64,000 bases of DNA, taken from contig NW_005178819.1 of the NCBI RefSeq assembly GCF_000350225.1, positions 219,244-283,243 of the forward strand, in the 5' to 3' direction. The stretch's first letter is position 1, and each line of letters starts with the position of its first letter. Origin of the DNA: Chondrus crispus. Lineage: Eukaryota; Rhodophyta; Florideophyceae; Gigartinales; Gigartinaceae. This document shows positions 9,500-18,424 of this stretch, in pieces. The notes below the pieces were generated by a model that ran no database searches, was not told the origin of the DNA, and worked only from the letters and a program-made list of their open reading frames with translations. The translations under genes and the position numbers were made by a program.

Positions 9500-10973
9500 G
9501 GTGTTGTAAGGTGTTGTAAAGCTATCTTTGCTGTACATCATGCTTGCAGTGGGTCATTCGGCGTTGAGCAATTGCCCGGTGGAGAGATGCTCGCAATCCA
9601 GCAAATTGGAGAGCAGCTTTTAGGAATGGTGTAGTACATGTGTTCCTAGTGAAGCTTGTTGTTACTATACAACACCGAAACCTTTTAAATCCCTGGAACT
9701 ATATTTGGTTATCCTCTACTGTACAGTACCGTAGTCGCTTTTCGGCTTCTTGTTCCAGTAGACTCCGCATATTTGTCAAGTACAGTACGTATAACTATTC
9801 GTCCTGACCAAGATGTCGACATCTTGTTCATCAACACGCTTGATTGTGTTAGAGACGAACATGGTAGTCTTGGTGCCTGCTCCAGCATTACGGAAATTGG
9901 GGGAGATGCCTGACTACGTTGTATGATTTTCGGCTTAGCTCATCGGGCCATGGGTAATTTACAGCATCCCCTCTTCAAAAAAATCCTCAAACGTCGAGCA
10001 AAAATGAGCTATCCAGAGCTCATTTTTGTCCAGATGGACTGTTGGTGCAAAATCGTTACCTTTCATTCGGCGACGGTAATGAAGGAGGCCTGCCGGTTAG
10101 GGCTGCTCAAGGCCGTTGCCAAATGTGAGTTACTATTTTTCTCTGTCACTCGTTTTCGCTTCACCGGTGATGCCCCAACGCCCTCAGGGTTCGCAGCATG
10201 TCAGAACCAAGACGCCTCCACATGCGGCCTGCCTATCTGTTGCATTTCTCGTGTTGTTATTGCACCGTTGGGGATCGAAAAGACTGTCTGAAAGTGACCA
10301 CGGCAACTCGAAATGACGGTCAATGGCACAGACAGTTAGATTGTGAAGAAGTCAATATGGCATGAAACGCTCTTTGTCATGGACAATGTCTTTGTTGCTT
10401 CGCAGGAGAGTGCTCTAATGAGGCGGCTGCCCATTTCTCTCGCAAGGCCAAAAAGATAATTGAAGTCGAAGCCTTCATATCACACGAACCTCCTGTCAAG
10501 ACTATGGCTGCAGGAGTACAAGGACTGTGCTGAGTAATGCTGTGCAAGTATATTGACCGTGACGAGGCAGTAGACTTACCTCTTCGATACGTGGCTTGAG
10601 GGCCGTCAACAATAATAGGAAGCATCGCATTCCACGGCCTGGACTTTCATCAAAGGTCCTAGTCAAGTTATGTTTGTCCAAGTTTTTCTACAGCCATATC
10701 AAGGCTCGACCAGAACAATACATTTCATTGCACTCAGATGCACCTTTGGCAACTTGAGAATGACAGCAACTGAAATATCGGGGTGAAGAACACGCACAAT
10801 TCGAAAATGTCGTTCGCCGGTCACACTTCTAAGTCACGGATACACCCTTGAGCTGGATGGAAGATATATGAATAAGTGCGGCACCCTCCCCTACGAAGAC
10901 TAATATCTGCAAGTTTCGAAACATTGCAAAACGTGTTTGGAATAATTTATTCTACATGGAGAAAGTATAGATT
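9500..10973. other. About 1.5 kb intergenic region, no supported gene
   Basis: The region lies between the stops of the SOUL (+) and SLC4 (-) genes. A 122-codon + strand ORF at 9923-10291 has an ATG, but I recognise no family. A GTGAGT at about 10126 and a TTCGCAG at about 10403 resemble splice sites, but joining them gives a stop. GTACAGTAC-type short palindromes occur near 9720-9790. I list nothing as a gene. Confidence 0.4.
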
Positions 10974-13397
10974 TTAACAAGTGATACCGGAATCTGAGAC
11001 ATTTTCCTCTTCCTCCATGCTCAGGGCATGTAATTCTGCAGGGGTGAAGATGCGGGGGAGGATATACAATCGTATCGGAATGAACAAGGCGATGATGAAC
11101 GGAAACAGCAGACCAGTGTTGAACACGGTATCTCCTAAATAGAAATTAGATTTGACAAACCACAGCAGAACGAGCAACAGAACCTGAACAAAGGTGTAGA
11201 GGTGGATCCTTGAGATCTTCACTCTTCGAACATAATGGTTTGGTGGGTACTTTTCGGACTGCGTGAAGAGTAGCAAGATTCTGTCCCAGAACGCAATACC
11301 ATCAAGAGTGCCAACGCCAAGGAACAAGAAAAAGCCATACAGGACGGATAGTGGGATCAATCCCAAAGCATCCTTTGCGAGAATGCTCAAGCCAATGAAA
11401 ACGTGAGTGACAAAACCGGTGATCCTGGTTTCTCTGGCCTTGATGACGCGTTCATATCTTCTGCCATGTTGCTCATACTCTTCGACATCAGCAAGCTGGC
11501 GAGCGTGCAAAGGAGAGTGAGGCAACGCAGCATGTGTCCAAGGCATACCGAAGACTGACTGTACAACGATGATGATACTGACAACGACCAAGTCCAAGTA
11601 GTAACCTGGTCCTTGTTTGAGCTTGTTCTCTGGTTTGTTGACAAGCATTGAGGAAATGTTCTGATCGAGAAAGAAGAGGGTGGCAAGAAGAGCGCCGCTG
11701 ACAGCTGCCAGGAAGATATACTGGATTTGAATGTCAAACAAGGGAACGAGCCACGACCTGCCACTAGTAGTGACAATGCCAATTCTATCAGGGACTTTCA
11801 GAGGCTCGGCTTCAACATCCAAAAAGATTCGTCGCACGGCTGTCATGGCCAGGATGGAAATGGGTACACCGAAGTCGCTGAGCAATTGTCGGATGATTGG
11901 CTTGAGAAGGAAGCTGCGGCGAAAGTTTAGCAAGGCCATGGCAATGAGGAAAGTTCCTGTCGCCAACAAGAAAGCGAGAAGAAAGACGTCGGTTGGGGAG
12001 TCTTCATAGACATGGATGAGAGGCTTGATGTACTCGCTGACGAAAAGAGCTGCGATGAGGGTGGCAAAGATTTCTTCCGTGAAGTGGCCGCAATACTTCA
12101 TGACATAACAGGCGTCAGTGACGACGAGAACGAGGAGAATGAGGGCCGTCCAAAGACCAGTCCAGGCGTAAAAAGGGAGAAACGGAATTTCAAGAGTCTT
12201 GCACCAACTGAATAGGACATCTATGAAGACAGTAATGGGGGCCGTGGTCATGACGATTGTGAGAGGTTGACCTGCGAAGGTGGCGAAGGTAAGGCCTGCA
12301 AATGCTTGGGAAACGATGGTTTCGATAACACCAATATTGGCGTCTGTGTTGTCATCATCAAGTGCACCGAAGGCGATTGTGGGCATAATAATTGCGAAAA
12401 AGAGCCAGACGGTGGTGGAGAGATACTTGAGCAGACTTCTGGGATCTTTGACGCCGTCTGTCCAATCTGATTTATAGACAGATGGCTTGTACCTGCGCCT
12501 TACATCAGCAATAAGACCGCCGGCGAACTTGCCTGTGCGAGCAAAAGTCTTGTCAATGATAGACTCTGGGGACGGGGCTTGTTCTGAGGGGTCTGGGTTT
12601 GTCTCCCTTGCGAGGTATTTGCGAATGGCATCTCGAAAGTGGCCGTCACTGGAAGCGAGGCGAGCGTCGGAGTAGAATTGGTCATCTTGGAACATTGCAG
12701 AAAGCGTGCGTGCAATCTCAAAGGGGGTCTTTGTCTCCTTGAGCTCCTTAACCGGACCAAGAACGAGCACAACGAAACGAACAAGGGAACCGTTGGCCAC
12801 ACCGAGGTTGCAACTGGAAGTGAGACGTGCTATGGCGACGACGCATCTATCGCAAGTGTTGAGAGCGTTCAACCTGGCAAACGGGATGATGAAGCCCGAG
12901 CCAAGGACATTTTTGTGCCAGTGACCGGGTAATTGGTCTGCGGGGTGTCGAAAGTTTGTGTCGCGTGATGTCTGGGGATCACGAGAATTGTTATCGGCAT
13001 CCAGGGGAAGACCTGGAGGGCGTTGATGAAGGGTATCAAAGGCATCCTCGGAGTTTTGCGCGCACGAATTATTAGGCGCGGAGGAGTTGGGCTCACCAAA
13101 AAGGGCATGCACTGCCTCATTGATTGCAGTGGCGGGGATTTGACCGGCGTCGACGAGGTGGTTGAGGAGGAGGCGAAGGATGCGACGCGGGGGAGCGGGA
13201 GGTAGGTTAAGCAGGAGAGGAGCTGTTTGGGCAACGCGATGGAGATCTTTGTGGCCGCGGATCTCGTCGGCAACGCTCTTGACGGGGAGCGGCTCGATCT
13301 CACATAGAAGCGCGGGCGGGCTGCGATGGCGGAGTGTCGAGGCGGACGTGGCTGCCGGCGGAATGCACGCGGAGGAAGTGGAGGACTGGTTGCACAT
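10974..13397 (-). CDS. SLC4-family bicarbonate/anion transporter
   Basis: A membrane transporter of the SLC4 (HCO3 cotransporter/anion exchanger/borate transporter) family, 807 residues. Residues about 165-265 match the band-3 cytoplasmic domain (the VRFVVLVLGP core and the ELGR-like FEIARTLSAMFQD stretch). At about 287-345 the family sequence RTGKFAGGLIADV and the first transmembrane helices follow. The membrane domain runs to about 790 with about 12 hydrophobic segments and the signatures SWCKTLEIPFLPFYAWTGLW, DFGVPISI, VFGMPWTHAALPHSPLHA, KARETRITGF and RILLLF. ATG 13397 sits in a strong CCGCCACCATG context. In an alga this could serve bicarbonate uptake, pH control or boron efflux; the substrate cannot be told from sequence. 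Intact and intronless. Confidence 0.92.
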   Translation of the reverse strand: MCNQSSTSSACIPPAATSASTLRHRSPPALLCEIEPLPVKSVADEIRGHKDLHRVAQTAPLLLNLPPAPPRRILRLLLNHLVDAGQIPATAINEAVHALFGEPNSSAPNNSCAQNSEDAFDTLHQRPPGLPLDADNNSRDPQTSRDTNFRHPADQLPGHWHKNVLGSGFIIPFARLNALNTCDRCVVAIARLTSSCNLGVANGSLVRFVVLVLGPVKELKETKTPFEIARTLSAMFQDDQFYSDARLASSDGHFRDAIRKYLARETNPDPSEQAPSPESIIDKTFARTGKFAGGLIADVRRRYKPSVYKSDWTDGVKDPRSLLKYLSTTVWLFFAIIMPTIAFGALDDDNTDANIGVIETIVSQAFAGLTFATFAGQPLTIVMTTAPITVFIDVLFSWCKTLEIPFLPFYAWTGLWTALILLVLVVTDACYVMKYCGHFTEEIFATLIAALFVSEYIKPLIHVYEDSPTDVFLLAFLLATGTFLIAMALLNFRRSFLLKPIIRQLLSDFGVPISILAMTAVRRIFLDVEAEPLKVPDRIGIVTTSGRSWLVPLFDIQIQYIFLAAVSGALLATLFFLDQNISSMLVNKPENKLKQGPGYYLDLVVVSIIIVVQSVFGMPWTHAALPHSPLHARQLADVEEYEQHGRRYERVIKARETRITGFVTHVFIGLSILAKDALGLIPLSVLYGFFLFLGVGTLDGIAFWDRILLLFTQSEKYPPNHYVRRVKISRIHLYTFVQVLLLVLLWFVKSNFYLGDTVFNTGLLFPFIIALFIPIRLYILPRIFTPAELHALSMEEEENVSDSGITC

Positions 13398-14449
13398 GGT
13401 GGCGGGCTACGGGGGCACGATTGGTGGAAGTTTGTGTGAGGAGGGGGGAAGAGGGGAGGGGGAAAAGTAAGGAAGAGGGAAGGGGAACAGGGGTGAGGAG
13501 TGGTGTTGGGAGGGTGAAGGAAATGCGTGTGTTGGACCAGATGGGAGATGTGCAGTAACGGTTAGCGGGCGGTGGTGGGAGGCGCGATTGGCGGGGCGAC
13601 CAGGTGAGGTAGGGCGGTTATCAGCGGGCGCGGGGCGGGGCCCTGAGCCCCTGTCGGGAACGAGCGCTGGTGCAGGCGGGAGTTGGTGCCGAGGACTGCG
13701 GAGGAATTAAAAGGAACAGTGCGTGCGCATGCACCACGTGGACACGTGCCGTGTGGAATGGGACGATGCGCCGTGCCGAGTGGAGGCGCTGTCCACGGAG
13801 CACGTGCCTCCGGCAGTCACTGGCGCACGGCGGCCCGCGCGTCGCGCCCCGATCTGGCCGTCGACTCGCCTCGCGTGACCCCGCTCTTACACCCGCAGCT
13901 GTAAATTGCATCCGGGTCGTACGGTATCGTACATTCATACGCCGCAGGCCGATGCATCCACTTGCCATGTCATCCGGATGCATACCACAAACCGCATCCG
14001 GATCCCTTGCGATTCGTGCGTACTTTCCCATGTCCCTCCACACCGTTCTTCTACACCACTCCTGCTGCACTTTCACCCCCTCTCCCCCCGCCCACTACAC
14101 ACGGTGGGTTGATACTCGCTGTTCAGAGCGAGACAGCGAGAAGAAGGCTGCATGACGCATCAACGCATGTGATAACACGTCATCTTGATGTAACAATGGG
14201 GTTCCCCGGCAACTCGTCTTACCGTGGAGCTGGACTACAGTATACAACAGAGTACGCTGAACCGACAGTATTCCCACACCGCAACACACAGTAAGTTACC
14301 CTTGCGTATCCTTCTCACAGGGTAATAATGAGTAATGCCTGTACAGCACAGCACCACTCTTGAAGTCGAGTACCGTCCTTGCTGGAGCTCTCCTGAAGAC
14401 AGTTTTGCCATGCTGGGGTACAGGTACTTGTTTCTGCCTCGTTGGATAT
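13398..14449. other. GC-rich intergenic region upstream of the SLC4 and LURP-one-like genes
   Basis: This divergent spacer is strongly purine-rich up to about 13620 and then GC-rich with overlapping open frames on both strands (13621-14155) that show no domain. Short direct repeats of the GCATCCGGAT type occur at 13908-14002. I see only presumed promoter and UTR sequence. Confidence 0.45.
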
Positions 14450-14549
14450 NNNNNNNNNNNNNNNNNNNNNNNNNNNNNNNNNNNNNNNNNNNNNNNNNNN
14501 NNNNNNNNNNNNNNNNNNNNNNNNNNNNNNNNNNNNNNNNNNNNNNNNN
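14450..14549. other. Assembly gap of 100 Ns
   Basis: Exactly 100 N characters, the conventional filler for a gap of unknown length. The following 100 bases contain many long homopolymer runs (T, C and A), typical of error-prone read ends. Sequence 14550-14660 should therefore be treated with caution. Confidence 0.98.
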
Positions 14550-14671
14550 AATGCCCCCCAACGCTTTTTTTTAAAACAACTCTTGGGGAATTTTAACCCC
14601 TTTTCCCCCCCCCAAGGCCCCCACCCTTCACCCCTCCCCCCCCCCCGCGTTCGACGCTCAGCCGTGCAGCC

Positions 14672-15589
14672 ATGTCCTTTTACAACCTCCACGTGCAAAA
14701 TCCCTGCCCCTCGCCCTACACCTTCCCTTTCCAGCAACCGCACCCCTTCTACTCCCCGTACTCCCCGTACTCGCCATACGCGCACTACCTGGCCCAGGCG
14801 CAGCAGTACCGTTACACTCCGTACTACCCGTCCTCCTACCCGCCGTACCAGCCTCCACAGGCTCCGCAGCAACCGCAGCAGCCGCAGCAGCCGCAGCCGT
14901 ACCAGCCGCCGCAACCCGCCTACCAACCGCAACAGCCGCCGCAGCAACCACAAGGCTACGGCGCGGCCGTCGCGGGATACACCGGCCCGCAGTACACGCA
15001 CCCCATCGCGCCGGGCGTGCAGCTGGACCGCTTCGGCCTGCCGGTCGTCGACAACGACCCGCCGCTGCAGTACGCCCAGACGTTCCGCCTGGAGGAGAAG
15101 GTGCTTAGCGCCAGCCGCGACTCGTTCTCCATCAAGGATGCGCAGGGCGTGCTCCGTTACAAGGTCGACGGCTCCATCTCCCTCCACGACCGCAAGTCCA
15201 TCTCGGACATGCACGGCCGTATACTCCTCAAGCTGCGCGAGGCCCGCCTGCACCTGCGCGACCGCATCACCATCTTCGCTCCCACCGACGTCGCACTAAT
15301 GATCCTGCAGAAGACCACCGCCATTCAGTTTGGCACGAAGAGGGTCCACGGGTATATTGGCGGCCACATTAAGCACGCCCCCGACCTCGTCATCACTGGT
15401 AATCACAATAAGACTTACTACAAAATTATGAACTCGAGGGGGCAGGAGATCGCGGACGTGCGCAGGCAAAAGTTTTCGCTTAAGAACATGCTCACGGACC
15501 AGGACACGTACCACGTCACGGTCAAGGCCGGGTCGCCCGCGTTCGTCTGCTTCCTCGCCGTCGTGCTAGACGAGATCTATGACGATTAA
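14672..15589 (+). CDS. LURP-one-related (Tubby C-terminal-like) protein with P/Q/Y-rich N terminus
   Basis: 305 residues. Residues 1-105 are low-complexity Pro/Gln/Tyr (repeated SPY, PQQ, YQPP units), like the flexible heads of phospholipid scramblases and prion-like proteins. Residues about 138-303 match the LOR/DUF567 fold, related to Tubby C-terminal and scramblase domains: the EEKVLSASRDSFSIKDAQG opening, the VDG..SL.D pattern, then the SD..G..L..LR strand pair. This family's role is poorly known; membrane or phosphoinositide association is a reasonable guess from the fold. ATG 14672 is in a GCAGCCATG context, 122 bp after an assembly gap, so the promoter is incomplete. Intronless. Confidence 0.75.
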   Translation: MSFYNLHVQNPCPSPYTFPFQQPHPFYSPYSPYSPYAHYLAQAQQYRYTPYYPSSYPPYQPPQAPQQPQQPQQPQPYQPPQPAYQPQQPPQQPQGYGAAVAGYTGPQYTHPIAPGVQLDRFGLPVVDNDPPLQYAQTFRLEEKVLSASRDSFSIKDAQGVLRYKVDGSISLHDRKSISDMHGRILLKLREARLHLRDRITIFAPTDVALMILQKTTAIQFGTKRVHGYIGGHIKHAPDLVITGNHNKTYYKIMNSRGQEIADVRRQKFSLKNMLTDQDTYHVTVKAGSPAFVCFLAVVLDEIYDD

Positions 15590-16096
15590 CAACGCGGTAG
15601 CGTAGCATCGGAGTAAAATTGTGCTGTTTTACGCCCGCGCCTCACTGTCAGGTGCATCGCGGTGTCGCCGGTACTCCGTCAGCCTGTAAAACAGTGCATG
15701 AAATAAACGCGCGCGCGCCGATGTTTTTCCGCCCAGGCGCGCGTCTTGTTAATCAGTTGAACAAGGTTGGCCCCCTTCCCGTGTGTATGGTTGTGTATGG
15801 GTCGGTAATTGGTGCTATGGTATGGGTCAGGTCGCCGTTACCGACGATTTTGGCGACGACCTTGCTTGCCTGCCAATGCTTTGTCGAGGTAGAAAAAAGG
15901 CGGCCGGGCCAATTATGTGCGTGCGTCTCGCGCAAACCTTGCCAAGAGTAACGGGAGTACACTTGTCGCATCTGGCGCCGCCTTGTTCTGCCGCTAGACA
16001 GCAACGCAAATATCTCATCTCTCTCGCTCCCCGCACCGCCACCTTCGCCGTCATCCATTCTCATGTCCATAGTATCGACATGACAATGATACTGTC
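15590..16096. other. Intergenic sequence, no gene seen
   Basis: The left half of the spacer between the LURP-one-like gene (+) and the NSE1-like gene (-) presumably contains the former's 3' UTR. Open frames on both strands show no recognisable family. Confidence 0.4.
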
Positions 16097-16356
16097 CAGT
16101 CCTGTACCTTTGCTTCCTCCCGTATCGAATCGATACTGGGCAGTCTTGTACCTTTGCTTCCCCCCATATCGACTCGATACTGGGCAGTCCTGTACCTTGC
16201 TTCACCCCGCTGCGTTGCACCTCCACGCATACGCTATGCACAGTATGTGTGTGTATGTGCCGTGCACCTTCGCGCATACGATATGCACAGTATGTGCGTG
16301 TACGTGCCTTGCCTCCCCCCGCTGCGTTGCACCTCCGCGCATACGCTATGCACAGC
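16097..16356. repeat. Two adjacent tandem-repeat arrays (44-bp and about 47-bp units)
   Basis: Copies beginning CAGTC(C/T)TGTACCTT start at 16097, 16141 and 16185, a 44-bp period; each full copy contains TATCGA(A/C)TCGATAC, a near-perfect palindrome. From 16214 a second unit containing CGCATACG(C/A)TATGCACAG recurs at 16226, 16273 and 16339. The array lies in the spacer before the NSE1-like 3' end. Both units carry internal palindromes (ATCGAT and GCATACG..TATGC). Confidence 0.85.
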
Positions 16357-16569
16357 AAATCCCCTAATCCCGTAATCCCCTGCTACCGCAGCCGCACCAC
16401 CACACCCAGCCTTCCCGCACCCTTCCCATCGCCGCTAGCCAAACTCCCGCGCTGACCATGCCTTGGCCAACCCCTTACATATTGTACAGTACAATCCTAC
16501 TCCTGCTCGAAACTTTCCCCTTCCTTACTCCACTCCCTCTCCGCCGCTCCGTCTTCATCTCGCCGAGCT

Positions 16570-17448
16570 CTACCCGCGACTCGACCGTCTCCCTCCTCTG
16601 CGCACGGCCCTCGGATGCCCTCTGCTTCTCGCGGGCACGATCTCCTCCTCGATCTCCTCCTCGATCTCCTGCTCCCTCCCGTCCGCCTCCGCCTGCGAGC
16701 TGCGTCTCTTCCTCCCCCTGCCGCCCTGCTCCTCCTCGCACTCATCCTCGTCCTTCTTCACCCCGTTCAGCTCGAGTTCCCTCTCCCTCATCCTCTTCTC
16801 CCTTCCGATGTCGCGCGTCCACTGCCGCACCTGCGGTAGCTCAATGATCGCGCGCGGCCCGGGCGTCAGCTTGGCCTCGCCTTCGCGCCGCGTGATTCTC
16901 AGCCAGTGCAGCTGGTGCAGCTTCTGGATGATCCGCCCCACTTCCGCCACCGGGAGGTTGCGTTCCGTCGACACGTTCTGAGCTTCCACGAGGCTCATCT
17001 CGCCTCCTTCCATGTCCTGCAGCTCCTTCAGGATGTTGAAGCACACGCCCACCTCCGCCTTGCCCAGGTGCGTCCCTACCCGAGACGCCTCGTCTCCAAT
17101 CGTGTTGCACACACCCCAGTACGTTTCGTCGTCCCATGGCGAGTACATGTTCTTTATCTGCAACTCGGCAAACTCGAGCTGACTGTAAAAGGAAGGCAGC
17201 AGCATGGAAAGGGTCAGAATCTTTGTATCTTCGTCAACATTTTTGACATGAATACAAAAAGAAAATGCTTACGAGTTGATCTTTCCCACTCGGTGTGCAA
17301 GGCCCTCTCTGTTGCGGAGCTTTGCGGCTTCCCGCCCATTCGCATCTTCCACGCAACGGTTAAACCTCTTCACTGCCTCCGCCGTCGTCAGAACCTTCTC
17401 TGCCATCAGCCATTGTAGGAATGACTGGTAAATGATGTGCAAGCCCAT
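16570..17448 (-). CDS. NSE1: NSE1-like subunit of the SMC5/6 complex (two exons, no RING visible)
   Basis: NSE1 is a non-SMC element of the SMC5/6 DNA-repair complex, with winged-helix repeats and usually a C-terminal RING. Exon 1 (17448-17273) encodes a family-like start: a Met-Gly, then SFLQWLMAEKVLT and VKRFNRCVEDANG. A 90-bp intron follows. Exon 2 (17182-16570) continues with the first winged helix (WGVCNTIGDEASRVGTHLG) and the second (IIQKLHQLHWLRITRREGE...TPGPRAIIEL). Spliced length is 262 residues. After IIELPQVRQW, where a RING would be expected, there is only an Arg/Glu-rich tail. The true start could lie further 5' in another exon. The assignment rests on remembered family pattern; good but not certain. 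Confidence 0.6.
17183..17272 (-). other. Spliceosomal intron in the NSE1-like gene
   Basis: On the minus strand, exon 1 ends ...ATCAACTC before GTAAGC, and 90 bases later a pyrimidine-rich stretch ends in TTTTACAG before TCAGCTCG. Splicing joins the two frames in phase 2 and removes the in-frame TAA made by the donor. The resulting reading frame restores an NSE1-like sequence across the junction. Confidence 0.75.
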
Positions 17449-18193
17449 CTTTTGAGGTATGTGACCGTTGTAACTTTTCTGCGGCGATGAGCTACAACTC
17501 CCTGGACGACGCGGATGCACTTGACTGACCCTTTTTCGCGGGAAGCAGTTCATGCCAAAATCAAGACATTCCCACAAGAAAGCGTCACACGTGTACACAT
17601 ATACAGTGCGTTGCAAAATAATAGCCGAAATACGATTTTTACAAAAGTCATACAAAAATTGACTACACACCGTTTCAATTCTTCATAAATATCTAACACG
17701 TACAGTATGTGAAATCTCGGGCGCACACAACTGACCGAATACTGCTCATCTGTGGGCCTGGGTATAAACTTTATAATAAACACATGTTTCAAAAATATAG
17801 CGCTTAGGTGGAGATTCTCTAAGAGCATCTCCACCGGCGAGGGTCTATGGGATATAATGTATTTGTCGGAAAACCTCTATGACCAGGTTTTTCCTTCTTG
17901 AGTCAGGTCTGATTCTGACGCAGGCGCACTGGAGCCTGAGTCGTTCCTTGCTCGGAACGCGAATCGGGTGAAGACGTAGGTACGGATTCCGCGCAGGAGG
18001 GCTCCGCCAATGTAGCAGTAAAGCTTCAGTTGTTTATTCGTGATCGTCTTGGCCGAGACTTCTCAATGCGCGGTAGTCGCAGGTGGCAAAGTACTCGAGC
18101 ACTACAGTTCGAGTACTGTCTGTTCCCAAGTGACAGTCTTTCGCTGTACTCTGTCTCAATTGCAACACTAAAGTCCCCGACATTTGGTCTTCT
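17449..18193. other. Intergenic region between the NSE1-like gene and the piggyBac element
   Basis: AT-richer sequence with the upstream region of the NSE1-like gene. The frame of exon 1 stays open to 17670 but becomes less protein-like. No gene or RNA recognised. Confidence 0.4.
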
Positions 18194-18197
18194 CTAG

Positions 18198-18250
18198 TGT
18201 CTATTGGACATCCTGCCTCATATGAGGATCAAATCTTCACATGAGGCAGT
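18198..18250 (+). repeat. 5' terminal inverted repeat of the piggyBac element
   Basis: It starts TGTCTATTGGACAT and continues with CCTCATATGAGGATC and a later CATGAGG. Its inverted partner at 20967-21023 matches with a few mismatches over about 55 bases. Confidence 0.85.
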
Positions 18251-18424
18251 GTTTTGGCGGGATAGCGCATAGGAACCGCAACGCCCCAAGAGCTCATTTC
18301 CCACCAAAATTTGCTCATTCGTGTCCTCTATAAACGCCCCTAAAAAGTTTTGGCATACGCCATTCGATGATGAAGTTACTCGCCAGTTTGCATCCGTCGT
18401 CCGCCTTAAACTAACACCCTAACT

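Noticed and set aside
9923..10625. Possible two-exon gene using GTGAGT at about 10126 and an AG near 10403
   Set aside because: Joining the frames creates an immediate TGA, and neither part resembles a family.
13621..14155. Overlapping ORFs of 65-160 codons on both strands
   Set aside because: They stem from GC-rich composition, overlap each other in several frames, and show no domain or Met context. Treated as intergenic.
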